Positions 1-8,876 of a stretch of DNA of 64,000 nt are shown here, piece by piece; the stretch's first letter is position 1; the number at the start of each line of letters is the position of its first letter. The position numbers and the translations under genes are program-made. The DNA is from Anthracocystis setariae. Taxonomy: Eukaryota > Basidiomycota > Ustilaginomycetes > Ustilaginales > Ustilaginaceae. Below the pieces are notes generated by a model. That model had not been told where the DNA came from and did no database searches. It saw nothing but the letters and a program-made list of their open reading frames with translations. The stretch is taken from assembly GCA_928724745.1 (NCBI GenBank), contig CAKMXJ010000032.1:1612001-1676000 (forward strand), given 5' to 3'.

Positions 1-1
1 T

Positions 2-2854
2 GCCGCTGCAGCCGCTGCGGCTGCTTCGGCCTCTGGTGCCTCTTCACCTGGCGCCTCCGCGTCCCCCTTTGGAACCCACCTCGGTCGAAACAAGGCGTGT
101 CAGAGCTGTCGTGCCCGAAAGCTCAAGTGTGATGGCCAGAAGCCCGTCTGCGGACAGTGTGCCAAGGGCTGGCAGATCAAATTCCGCATGGCACAAAACA
201 AGGCAAAGAACAAGAAGAAAGCTCAGGACCCTGCCGTCCGTGCAGAGCTCGAGAGCTTGCCCGAAACCATGCCCCCCTGTGTCTATCTTCCCATCACTCA
301 GCGATCTTCTTCGGGTCGTTCCGCAAGACCATCCATGTCCGGTCACGACGCAGACAGCTCGGTTGTTCTCGATACACCGCAGGCCTCGCTTGGTGCGCCT
401 CCGCCCATGGATGCCTCCCCGATGCCGGCTGCAGCCAAGAAGCGCAAGCGCGTCGACGATACGAGCGAGGAGCATGTACTTCAGATGCAGCAAGAGATTG
501 CCCAGCTCAAGCATCAACTCGCCCAGGTCACCGGTGTCTTCAGTGGCGCCCAGCGAGCACTCGGACAGCAAGGTGCAGATCGCTCGGGCCGTCATCCGTC
601 CAAGGATGAGCTCGCCATTGCACACATGCTGGCTACCAGCATGCCATCTGGTGAAGGTCTGTCCAACGACGCCGATCTTCCGCTGTCTGGCTCGTTTGAC
701 TACCAACAGGCGGTAGCTGCTGTTGCCGCCAACGGTGGTCTCGGTGGAGGTGATGACTCCGCCAACTTTGATGTTCTTGACCCAGCTCTTAGCGGTGCTA
801 CCACTTCTTCCTATCCTTCCACCAACCCAGCCGATCTGCGAACCGACCCGCGCAGTTCGGCATACAAGCAAGCCAAGGTGACTGCCATTCAGGATGGCAT
901 GGATGAGGACTTTGGCTTCCCTCTGCATGAGCTTGTGGTGACCAGCTGGCCCGCCGACTTTCCCCCACCCAACCTCGTCAACCAGCTCGTCACCGCTTAT
1001 TTCGAAAAGACATCGGCTCAGTCGCTCTTTTTGCATCCCACGCAGTTCATGGAGAATCTCTCATATGGACCTCAGCACCCTCGATTCCCCAGTCTTGGTT
1101 TGTTGCACTCCATCTTTGCCATGGCCTATCCTCGTCTTCAAACCTCGGATATCCACGCAGATGGTGCCGACTCGGCCGCAAGGCTTGCAAGCTTCAAAGC
1201 TGCCGGTGCCTTCCATGCCAAGAAGGCTGAGGCGCTCTACGAACAGGCGTGTCAGCAGGGTCGATTTGACGAAGCTGCCCAGATCCAGAGCATCCTGTGC
1301 GTGTACTTCTACGTTCATGACCGCTCCATCGAGGCCTGGTTCTCGTCCGGAAGCACCTGCGTGCTGCTCAAGGGTATGGGCTTCAACCGACTGCCCTCGA
1401 TTCATTCGTATGCGCCAGGTGACGCGTACCGTCAGGCTACCGGGCCCAAGAATCAGCCCAAACCGGCGATTTACAGGGCGGTGATGACGAGGCCTTCCGG
1501 CACATTCCTAGAGCATGAGGAGAGGATTCGTCTGTTCTGGAACTGTTACTACAGCGATCGCGCAGCGTGTGCATCGACACATTGGGCGCAAAATTTTGAG
1601 GACTTGGACGTCAAGACGGAGCTGCCCGGTGCATTTGATGACTTTATCCACCAGTCCGAACAACTGGCGCTGCGTCCACGCCAGACGCTCGAATCTCCGG
1701 ATCTGTACACGGCTGGTCACTACGATCCGGCGCTGCTGCACCTCAAGGCGATGATTCTGCACTCCAAATGTGTCTGCCACATGTCCAGATTGCCTGTCGA
1801 GGCGACGATCCACGACGTGCTCACTCCGGACTTCTACACGCTTGACGGCCACATCACGTCGTTGATTCAGACGATGCCGAGCAACTGGACCGATCTGACG
1901 CAATTCGATCCCATGTTGCGACCGATGATGGGATCCGAGGAGCCGCCGTTCCTGAGCGATGGAGTCAACTATCGACCGCAGAAGCAGATTAGTCTGATGA
2001 CAAACCAGCTGGTGGTGGCGCACGCGTTGATGCATGGGAGCTGCATTTCGTTGCATGAGCCTGTGGCTCATCGCGTGGCGGAGTCGGCCAAGAAGTCGGC
2101 GCATGCGGCTCAGAACATTATCAAGATCATCAAGATCTTTATTGCAGCGAGGGTGGATATGTTGCAGGTGGGACCGCTTGTGACGCTGATGATCGTGTTG
2201 GCGGCGAGGTCGATTACGAGGCAGTACAAGAAGACGAGGAGGCAGGCAGCGCAGGCGTACTTGAGGGTGAGGAGGCAGAATCCGGAGGTGGCGGCGCGGG
2301 CTGTTGAGGCTGGGTATCCTGCAACGTACGCGATCGATGAGGAGGAGTCTGAGGCCATCGATATCTCGACTCCCGGTCACTACGATGTGGTGGAGGAGGA
2401 GTTGGAGTATGCGCTTGGATTGGATGCAAGTTTGGGTGTTGAGATCGATCCAGAGAGTCAGCTGCTGAGGTTGCGCGACGATCTCGAGGTCATTTTTTGG
2501 AGTTTGGTCAAGTACGGTGAGATGTACCCGTTGGGGGTGGGACAGGCCAAGGTGGTAGCGCAGTTGTTGGGGAAGGATTACTCGAGCCAATTGAAGCAGG
2601 CGGGGTTGTTTAGGAAGGGGGCGACGGGTGGTGATGCGGGTGGTCACAGTGGTGGAATGACTGCAGGTCAGGGGCAGGCGAAACAGGGTGAAACGGGTGC
2701 GCCGCCAAGGCCAGAAGCAGGACCGCCTGGTGTCGGGGGGATGAACAGTGGTCCAGCCCCGAAATTGTTCCATATGACCGCGGGAGGGTACAGGTTGGGA
2801 AACTACTACCACCATCAGCATCAGCAGCAGGGTTTCCACTATCAACAGCAGTAA
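2..2854 (+). CDS. Zn2Cys6 fungal transcription factor, 5' end outside the window
   Basis: The frame is open from base 2 to a TAA at 2852-2854, so the N-terminus lies off the left edge. An Ala/Ser-rich stretch leads into a zinc-cluster sequence at about 91-184 (CQSCRARKLKC, then VCGQC). The sixth cysteine expected about seven residues after the fifth is Phe (TTC at 182-184). A KKRKRV basic patch and a short heptad-like helix (about 435-530) follow, as is usual for dimerising Gal4-type proteins. The central part (about 950-2200) resembles the fungal_trans middle homology region, with PxFPSLGLLHSIFAMA-like and EERIRLFWNCYY-like segments. The C-terminus is Gly/Gln/His-rich. Expected role: sequence-specific nuclear regulator; target genes cannot be read from the sequence. 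The 888-residue reading that starts at 188 is only an internal Met and would lose the DNA-binding domain. Confidence 0.85.
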   Translation, partial: AAAAAAAASASGASSPGASASPFGTHLGRNKACQSCRARKLKCDGQKPVCGQCAKGWQIKFRMAQNKAKNKKKAQDPAVRAELESLPETMPPCVYLPITQRSSSGRSARPSMSGHDADSSVVLDTPQASLGAPPPMDASPMPAAAKKRKRVDDTSEEHVLQMQQEIAQLKHQLAQVTGVFSGAQRALGQQGADRSGRHPSKDELAIAHMLATSMPSGEGLSNDADLPLSGSFDYQQAVAAVAANGGLGGGDDSANFDVLDPALSGATTSSYPSTNPADLRTDPRSSAYKQAKVTAIQDGMDEDFGFPLHELVVTSWPADFPPPNLVNQLVTAYFEKTSAQSLFLHPTQFMENLSYGPQHPRFPSLGLLHSIFAMAYPRLQTSDIHADGADSAARLASFKAAGAFHAKKAEALYEQACQQGRFDEAAQIQSILCVYFYVHDRSIEAWFSSGSTCVLLKGMGFNRLPSIHSYAPGDAYRQATGPKNQPKPAIYRAVMTRPSGTFLEHEERIRLFWNCYYSDRAACASTHWAQNFEDLDVKTELPGAFDDFIHQSEQLALRPRQTLESPDLYTAGHYDPALLHLKAMILHSKCVCHMSRLPVEATIHDVLTPDFYTLDGHITSLIQTMPSNWTDLTQFDPMLRPMMGSEEPPFLSDGVNYRPQKQISLMTNQLVVAHALMHGSCISLHEPVAHRVAESAKKSAHAAQNIIKIIKIFIAARVDMLQVGPLVTLMIVLAARSITRQYKKTRRQAAQAYLRVRRQNPEVAARAVEAGYPATYAIDEEESEAIDISTPGHYDVVEEELEYALGLDASLGVEIDPESQLLRLRDDLEVIFWSLVKYGEMYPLGVGQAKVVAQLLGKDYSSQLKQAGLFRKGATGGDAGGHSGGMTAGQGQAKQGETGAPPRPEAGPPGVGGMNSGPAPKLFHMTAGGYRLGNYYHHQHQQQGFHYQQQ

Positions 2855-2926
2855 GGCTGGAGGAATTATGTGTGTTTCGGTTATTGAAGATGTGTATTGT
2901 AATGAATATGGTTTCTATCATCACCT

Positions 2927-2961
<35 letters not shown>

Positions 2962-2969
2962 CGTGTGTG
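2927..2969. repeat. GT microsatellite
   Basis: GT-rich tract with about eleven perfect GT units (2939-2960) flanked by GCGT units. It lies in the 119-bp gap between the stop codons of the convergent transcription-factor gene and TRM5, so probably in the 3' UTRs. Confidence 0.9.
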
Positions 2970-2973
2970 GTTG

Positions 2974-4992
2974 TTACGGTTGGGACCAGAGGACTTGCGG
3001 GGGGAGGGGGAAGGAGAGGCAGTACATCTGTTTGTTCGGTGCTACATCTCTTACATAGTGAATATGCAATCCGTGTGTATGCTTACCATCATCCCTATCG
3101 TGCCAATCCTGGATGACTTTGTGCATGAAGTCGGAGTGGGAGGTGAGGGATTTGTATTTGTGGTAATTCGGGTGGGAAGAGAGGTAGGTAGGGTAGGAGG
3201 AGGATTTCCTGAGCGTGGCGAGGGTTTGCGGGGGTGGTGGGAGCGGGTGGGAGGTTAGGCGATGAGGGGAGGTTGAGGAGAGGCCAAGGGCGTTGTTGGC
3301 TCGAGTGAGGATGTCAAGGGCTGGGGTGAAGGGGTCTTTGCTGAAGCAGTGCACATGGACGACTGGGTAGGCGTGGAAGGAGGGATCGCCAGAGGTAGTG
3401 CGAAGGGAAAGTTCCGAGTCAAGTTCGGTTAAGCCGACAATGGAGGCGAGATGGGTGTACGCACCGCGGAAGGCGTCGAGGAATTCAAGCGCTGTGGCGG
3501 GGAGGTTCATCGTAAAGTGATCAACCAGTTTGCGCGCCGGCCATCGATCAACTGCTGCGGTGGGAGCAGTGAGCGTCAGATCAGCGGTGGCGTCAACGAG
3601 CGAAGCGGTGGTGGCGGAGGATTTCAAAGCTTGACGAGCCGCATGCGCTTCTCTGATCTTCTTGGCATGCTCTTTTACGGCTCTCCTTCCAAACTGTCGA
3701 AGCTTCTCATCCTCTTGTTCCACGTTGACCCCATCAAACCCTTTCACCCTCCCCCTAAACGCCCGCTTCCACGTCTCGATCATACTCCACCGAATAAACT
3801 CCCTGCCATCCATACACATCCCGATCAACCCACCATCAAATCGATCCCTCCCCTCTTCCCTCCCTTCCTCCAACAGCACCTTGTTCGCCTTGGCATTGTG
3901 CACAAGACTCTGATGCGAACTCGGATTCAAATCATTCGCCAACACCCAAACCCCCCGCTTAGCCGCCGGCACAGCAAACGGCCCTACCCCCGCCATGACA
4001 TCCGCCAACACCTGCGCTGGCCTGCACTTGGTGATCAACCGCATATGCTCGGCATGCAGCCGCGAGTTCCAATACACGCTGCGGAAATCGAACTCAAAAC
4101 TGCAATCGCTCTCGGATACCTTGGCGATGTAGTCCGGCTCGCCTGCGAGGAGTTCCATCTTGAAGAAGCGGAACTCGGTGTCGATGGTGTCGAGCTTGTT
4201 GACCACGGTGCGGAGGGTGGCTGCATGTTTCGAAAGGATGATGTGACCAGTGAGGAAGCGGAAGGGGAGGTAGATGTCGAGGAGGTTGAGGTGGGCGATG
4301 TGGCCGACGATGGTGAATCCGCTGGGGACACCCTCGGTCTCGACAATGTGGGAGGGCAGCAGCGCTTCCAGGACTTGGTCGGACGACAGATGGTCGTAGC
4401 CGACCTCGAGAGTATGTTCGTGGACAAGTTCGAAGCGATGCTTTTCGACGACGTCCAGTACTGCTTGCGGGGTGGGGGATGAAGTGAGAACGTTTAGAAG
4501 GACGATTCGATGGGATGGGTCTCGAGGATGGGGCTGGACGTAGCGTACACCGGCGGCGTTGAAGAGGTGGGGCATGACGGATTCGTCCTTGGTGATGAGC
4601 GGAAGAGAGCGACCGGGAAGGCCGATAGCTTGTAGTTTTAGTGAAGTGGTGAATTGCGGTTTCAGCTGTTCCAAGAGTTGAGCGGAACCGTTCATGGTGG
4701 AAAGGAGTGCCTCGTTGCCGGTCAGACGAGGCACAGTTGAGGGAGCCGAGACGGTCAATTTGGACTGACGCATTTCTGAACGTGTAGTGCTCATCGAGGC
4801 TGAGGCTGAGGCTGAGCTAGACGGCTGATCCGACAATCTTGCTAGGCGAAGAGATGGACGATGTCCTCGAGAGGTGCCAAGGGAGGCCACTGTGGAGAGA
4901 AGGGTTATGCGAGCTGCAATAGGTACGAGACCGTTCCTAGGAGAGTATACAGCACGGCGTATGGAGATCGTGATTGCACCACTGAGAAGCAT
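2974..4992 (-). CDS. TRM5: tRNA (guanine-37-N1)-methyltransferase Trm5
   Basis: 672 aa. The enzyme transfers methyl from AdoMet to N1 of G37 next to the anticodon, preventing +1 frameshifting. Family features: an N-terminal Trm5 region, then HIAHLNLLD and the SCFEFDFR-like strand (here SFEFDFRSVYWNSRL). The AdoMet loop DVMAGVGPFAVPA is near residue 327, ANDLNPSS follows, and the NLPATALEFLDAF motif is near 500. The C-terminus (VRDVAPNKQMYCLSF) is also typical. The first 66 residues are Arg/Ser/hydroxyl-rich and nearly free of acids, like a mitochondrial presequence. A second Met (MSTTRSEM) at residue 67 would give a cytosolic/nuclear form. Dual localisation of Trm5 from alternative starts is known in fungi; here it is inferred. 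The gene converges on the upstream transcription factor. Confidence 0.94.
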   Translation of the reverse strand: MLLSGAITISIRRAVYSPRNGLVPIAARITLLSTVASLGTSRGHRPSLRLARLSDQPSSSASASASMSTTRSEMRQSKLTVSAPSTVPRLTGNEALLSTMNGSAQLLEQLKPQFTTSLKLQAIGLPGRSLPLITKDESVMPHLFNAAGVRYVQPHPRDPSHRIVLLNVLTSSPTPQAVLDVVEKHRFELVHEHTLEVGYDHLSSDQVLEALLPSHIVETEGVPSGFTIVGHIAHLNLLDIYLPFRFLTGHIILSKHAATLRTVVNKLDTIDTEFRFFKMELLAGEPDYIAKVSESDCSFEFDFRSVYWNSRLHAEHMRLITKCRPAQVLADVMAGVGPFAVPAAKRGVWVLANDLNPSSHQSLVHNAKANKVLLEEGREEGRDRFDGGLIGMCMDGREFIRWSMIETWKRAFRGRVKGFDGVNVEQEDEKLRQFGRRAVKEHAKKIREAHAARQALKSSATTASLVDATADLTLTAPTAAVDRWPARKLVDHFTMNLPATALEFLDAFRGAYTHLASIVGLTELDSELSLRTTSGDPSFHAYPVVHVHCFSKDPFTPALDILTRANNALGLSSTSPHRLTSHPLPPPPQTLATLRKSSSYPTYLSSHPNYHKYKSLTSHSDFMHKVIQDWHDRDDGKHTHGLHIHYVRDVAPNKQMYCLSFPLPPQVLWSQP

Positions 4993-5318
4993 GTATAGAC
5001 CTCGAAAGAGCGGCTAAGGTCAAGATCCGTGGGTAGATGGAAGAAGAAGAGGAGGAGGCTCCAACAACAACAAGAAGTAGGGTGGTTATTGTGCGGAATC
5101 AACATTATTTATTGCCTTTTTCTCGACCATTAATTTTTGGAGAGAAAAAGTGTAATTTGGGTTCAGAAGAACTTGAGTTCCGAATCCCGCCCTTCACCAT
5201 CAGCCTCATCATCATGGACCCTTGATCTGTGGAATCAACATGATTGCTTTTTTCTACTTTCTTGTCCGTTGTATGATACATTTTATGCATGGCTCTTGCC
5301 CAGAGAGGTATCATGGAT
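4993..5318. other. Intergenic: TRM5 promoter / GPI12 3' flank
   Basis: 326 bp between two minus-strand genes. It begins with a CT-rich stretch on the TRM5 strand (GAAGAAGAGGAGG on the plus strand, about 5040-5060), as expected for a 5' leader. The rest is AT-richer DNA expected to hold the GPI12 polyadenylation region. No gene was seen. Confidence 0.6.
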
Positions 5319-6218
5319 TCAATTGTGGTACTGAGGCGTCCACAGCACCAGCTTGTTCAAGTACATGTATCTACTGAATATCAAGTACAAGTATCTAAAC
5401 CACTCGAGCTGGCTCTTGTGCTTGAACATGGCGTTGACAGCTCTGAGGTACTGAGCAGGGCTTGCGAGCAATTGGATCTCCAACGCCGGCCTGTATTCAG
5501 CATCGACATGCATGGGTAGCTTCTTGCCTGAGGGTGCTCTTGGCGAGTGACCAGAGTACATGACAGTCTCCCACACCGCGAATGGCACCGACGTGTACTT
5601 TTCCCATACTTCCAAGGTGGGCAGAACGTAGAGTGGAAGATTGCGCTGTACGGCAACGTCTAGGGTTGCATTGAAAGCAGCGATGTGATTTGTGTGCTCA
5701 GAAGCTCCGCGATCGTCGAATGTTATCAGTGCGTCAATGCGCGTTCCCTCGGAAAGCGAGTCGATGTGTTCTCGGATCAGGGAAGAGGCGTACGCATTTG
5801 GCCAGACGATCTGCATCGAATCTTGCAGTCTTGCATCGTCCAAATACTTGACACGGCTGGCAGGGACGCCAAGTTGGTCATAGCTCGCGAACAGCTCTGA
5901 CACACGCTGCGAGCCCAGCCCTGCTGCATTGCCGGTAGATAGGCACAGCGCAGAGAGTGTCGTTCCGGCAAGAGCGAGACCTTGGATGGCGGGTGCAAAG
6001 AACATGGCTTCGTCGTCGGGATGTGCGGTCACGATGAGAGCTGACGTAGGGAGCACGCGCACCGTTTCCTGGACATTGTCGAATTTGTCAGGGTGGACGA
6101 GTCGAATGCCAGCGATCAGGTGCTGAACCATGATGGAACCGATGAACACGACCATGAAGAATTGGGCGCGTGGCACGGCCATCCACAGCGCCTGTATTGG
6201 ATGGACAGGGCGGTCCAT
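5319..6218 (-). CDS. GPI12: N-acetylglucosaminyl-phosphatidylinositol de-N-acetylase (PIG-L/Gpi12)
   Basis: 299 aa. It removes acetate from GlcNAc-PI on the cytosolic face of the ER, step two of GPI-anchor synthesis. Evidence: the LmbE/PIG-L zinc motif AHPDDEAMFF near residue 67, STGNAAGLGSQRVSEL, and the second metal/catalytic motif FDDRGASEHTNH. The family usually has D-x-RG-x-S-x-H-x-NH here, so it fits. An N-terminal hydrophobic helix (AQFFMVVFIGSIMVQHLIAG) would anchor it in the ER. The ATG at 6216-6218 (MDRPVH) is preferred, because the 71 codons open upstream are Cys-rich and unlike the family. Length agrees with yeast Gpi12 (about 300 aa). It is divergent with the S28 peptidase gene. 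Confidence 0.93.
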   Translation of the reverse strand: MDRPVHPIQALWMAVPRAQFFMVVFIGSIMVQHLIAGIRLVHPDKFDNVQETVRVLPTSALIVTAHPDDEAMFFAPAIQGLALAGTTLSALCLSTGNAAGLGSQRVSELFASYDQLGVPASRVKYLDDARLQDSMQIVWPNAYASSLIREHIDSLSEGTRIDALITFDDRGASEHTNHIAAFNATLDVAVQRNLPLYVLPTLEVWEKYTSVPFAVWETVMYSGHSPRAPSGKKLPMHVDAEYRPALEIQLLASPAQYLRAVNAMFKHKSQLEWFRYLYLIFSRYMYLNKLVLWTPQYHN

Positions 6219-6721
6219 GATGATTGGATGATGCAGCTTGCAGCAAGAATCTCCGATCGAGTCCAAGTAGTGAGTAGTGTGTGATGTGGGTCGGAAAGTG
6301 GTGGGGCCGCAACCGGGATCTTGTCGTCTTGGATCAAATAGTTTGCGATACATGCATAAGCGGCATTCACAATCAAATTGACATTTTTGTTTGTTCTCCA
6401 AGCAGAAGCAGATGTAACAGCTCAGCTCCAAATCTTTTTTTTTTTTTTCTTTTTTTTGGACCCTAACCCAAATGCGTTAATTTCAAAAAAGCGAAAAATC
6501 CGAGGCCGCGCTGCTCCACAACATGAAAATGATCCAAAAGACTGACGCAATACAGAGTAGCTGTACTGTATAACCGTTGGCTGTGGGCGGGCGGATGTGC
6601 AAGCGCTGTCTCCGGATCGGTGACTTCCGATCAACACCACACCGTGCATCACTGATTGAACCCCTTCCTCCTCTCCACCAACAAGCCGTATCCTGTCTTG
6701 AAAGACATCAACTTTTATAGC
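6219..6721. promoter_or_regulatory. Divergent promoter region GPI12 / S28 peptidase
   Basis: 503 bp between two start codons. It contains a broken T tract (6436-6459, ending in TTGGACC) and a GTACTGTATA element at 6563-6572, one of the TACTGTAC-like motifs found between genes across the window. No TATA box was clear for either gene. Confidence 0.5.
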
Positions 6722-8692
6722 ATGAAGCTTGCTATATCGCTCACGCCATGGCTCACCCTGGCCCTGGGTCTTTCGGCTCTGAGCATCGTCGGTGCCAGTG
6801 CTGTGCCTACATCGGACCTGACCACTACTGCCGCCAACGATCCTGCGCTCAAGTATCACATCAGCGCTGAGCGTCTGACTCACTCGACGCCTCGACGTAT
6901 GGACGGTTTCCAGCAAATGCTCGAAAGACGGTACAACAAGCAGCAACAAAGGATCCAAGCAGAGCAAGCTGCAGCCACAGACAGTCAGCTTCGATATGGC
7001 GATGACCTGCTCGGCCGTGTCGTCAGTGCAGTTGCAAAGGGTCTTACGATGCAGCAAGGCACCGAATCAATGCTGGCCAAACCTCTCGAATACCTCGGTG
7101 TCAGTGTTGCCGCAAACAAAGACAAGCACGACATCAAGGTGCCTGCCTACCACCGACAGCCTCTGGATCACTTTGACAACACCACCCAGGCGCAATTCGA
7201 TCAGCGCTTCTTCTACTCCACTAGACACTACAAGCCTGCTTCCGACAGAAAGCATGGTGAGGCTGTACCCATCTACATCCTCGACAGTGGTGAGGCAAGT
7301 GCTTCCGATCGTCTCCCTTACCTCGATACCGGTATTCTTGACATCCTCTCCAAAGCCACGGGAGGGATCGGCATCGTTCTTGAGCATCGCTACTACGGAA
7401 CCTCGCTCCCCAACCGCACCGAGCTCGGTCCAGGAGATGCATGGACGGTCGATCAGCTTCGTTGGCTCACCAACAAGCAGGCGCTCGAGGATTCGGCACA
7501 GTTCATCCGCAACCTCGACATCCCAGGCACAGACAACACTGAGAAGCGCAAAGTGATCTACTACGGTGGAAGCTACCCTGGTGGACGAGCGGCGCACATG
7601 CGTTTGCTATACCCTGAGCTTGTCCATGGAGCCATCGCGTCGAGTGCTGTCGTCGCTGCGATCGATCAGTACCCTGAATACTTCTACCCCATCGGTCGTG
7701 GGGCCCCCGCGAACTGCAGTCAGGCGATCCAGGCGGCCATCGCCGGGATTGACGAGATCATCGCTCCCAACCCGCTCACCGGTGGAAATCAACCCGACCG
7801 CGATGCCAACAAGACCCAACAGCTGCTCGAACTGTTTGGCCTGCACGGTTTGAGCAACCTGGGCGATATGGCCAACCTCAACACCTACCCGCTCGGCGCC
7901 TTCCAGTCTCTCAACTGGGATCCTGCCTGGAGCTCCACCGAGTTTGGTGAATTCTGCACTGCGCTTACCTCGTACGGGACCCAAGGCTACGAGGAGGGAT
8001 CCAACAGTGCGCGTCTTGAGGCTGCTGGTCTGGATGTCTCGCGCGAAGTGCACGCGTATGCGCACTACATGCGCACCAACTACATCGAGCCATGCATCAA
8101 GGGTGAAGACGGCTCTCACGGCAATTCGGCCGACGAGTGCTTCGCTACGGACTTTGATGCATTTGCGAACAATCCCAAGCTCGGGGCCGGCAGGGCTTGG
8201 ACGTTCCAGTACTGCTCCACGTGGGGGTACATCATGACTGCGCCTCCGGTGCCAGAGTATCTCGCCACGGCGGATGGGAAGAGCAAGTACTTTGTCTCGT
8301 CGGGGCCTAAGCTCGTTTCGACGCTGTTGGATTATGCGTATGCACACGAGATTTGCGAAAAGGGTTTCCCCGCCGGTCAACACTACACCATGCCGCAACG
8401 ACCGGAGATCGATGAGGTCAACAGGTTGGGTGCGTTCCAGTTGAGTGTCGATAGGCTGGCGTTTATCGATGGCCAGTTTGATCCATGGAGGACGGCATCG
8501 GTGCATAGTGAGGAGTTTGCTTACGGTGGGGCGAGGACGGATACGATTCAGAGACCGTTCAAGTTGATTCCGGATTGCTGGCATCATTGCGATGAGAATG
8601 GAGTTAAGGATGAGAGGAAAACGCCACAGAGGGTTAGGTTGATCCATGAACAGCAGGTGGCGTTTGTCAAGGAGTGGTTGAAGCAGGAATAG
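6722..8692 (+). CDS. Secreted serine peptidase, family S28 (Pro-X carboxypeptidase/TSSP-like)
   Basis: 656 aa from the ATG at 6722, the first Met giving a clean signal peptide (MKLAISLTPWLTLALGLSAL..GASA). The open codons before it belong to the leader. The S28 fold carries its nucleophile in YGGSYPGG (Ser284), preceded by EHRYYGTSLP. Further typical pieces are WTFQYCSTWGY, then FIDGQFDPW (Asp587), and the C-terminal DCWHHCDENG with the catalytic His (621/622). The first 130 residues before the peptidase core are longer than in animal relatives and may be a propeptide. Several N-x-S/T sites fit secretion. Expected role: extracellular or vacuolar cleavage of Pro-containing peptides at acidic pH. 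The exact specificity (carboxy- or dipeptidyl-) cannot be read. Confidence 0.92.
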   Translation: MKLAISLTPWLTLALGLSALSIVGASAVPTSDLTTTAANDPALKYHISAERLTHSTPRRMDGFQQMLERRYNKQQQRIQAEQAAATDSQLRYGDDLLGRVVSAVAKGLTMQQGTESMLAKPLEYLGVSVAANKDKHDIKVPAYHRQPLDHFDNTTQAQFDQRFFYSTRHYKPASDRKHGEAVPIYILDSGEASASDRLPYLDTGILDILSKATGGIGIVLEHRYYGTSLPNRTELGPGDAWTVDQLRWLTNKQALEDSAQFIRNLDIPGTDNTEKRKVIYYGGSYPGGRAAHMRLLYPELVHGAIASSAVVAAIDQYPEYFYPIGRGAPANCSQAIQAAIAGIDEIIAPNPLTGGNQPDRDANKTQQLLELFGLHGLSNLGDMANLNTYPLGAFQSLNWDPAWSSTEFGEFCTALTSYGTQGYEEGSNSARLEAAGLDVSREVHAYAHYMRTNYIEPCIKGEDGSHGNSADECFATDFDAFANNPKLGAGRAWTFQYCSTWGYIMTAPPVPEYLATADGKSKYFVSSGPKLVSTLLDYAYAHEICEKGFPAGQHYTMPQRPEIDEVNRLGAFQLSVDRLAFIDGQFDPWRTASVHSEEFAYGGARTDTIQRPFKLIPDCWHHCDENGVKDERKTPQRVRLIHEQQVAFVKEWLKQE

Positions 8693-8876
8693 ATCGGGGT
8701 CGTAATTAGACTATCGTGGATGCATGGACATTTACTCTCAATCGAAGACATCCAGCGTGAGATGAGCTCGGATAGAATGAAAGCTGATTGCATAGTGAGT
8801 AGGACCGGAAAGAGAGTACATGAGGGGATCAATCAATGGCGGCAAAAAGATGCGGTTGTGGGAGAGTCGAACGAGC

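Noticed and set aside
44..1036. 330-codon minus-strand frame opposite the transcription factor gene
   Set aside because: Cys/Gly/Arg-rich shadow of a coherent plus-strand zinc-cluster protein; no family features.
1508..2845. 445-codon minus-strand frame with many Arg/His/Gln
   Set aside because: Antisense shadow of GC-rich coding sequence; composition is that of a complementary frame.
3451..4482. 343-codon plus-strand frame inside TRM5
   Set aside because: The minus strand carries the conserved Trm5 domain across the same bases.
7607..8647. 346-codon minus-strand frame opposite the S28 peptidase
   Set aside because: Arg-rich shadow; the plus frame has a signal peptide and the catalytic triad.
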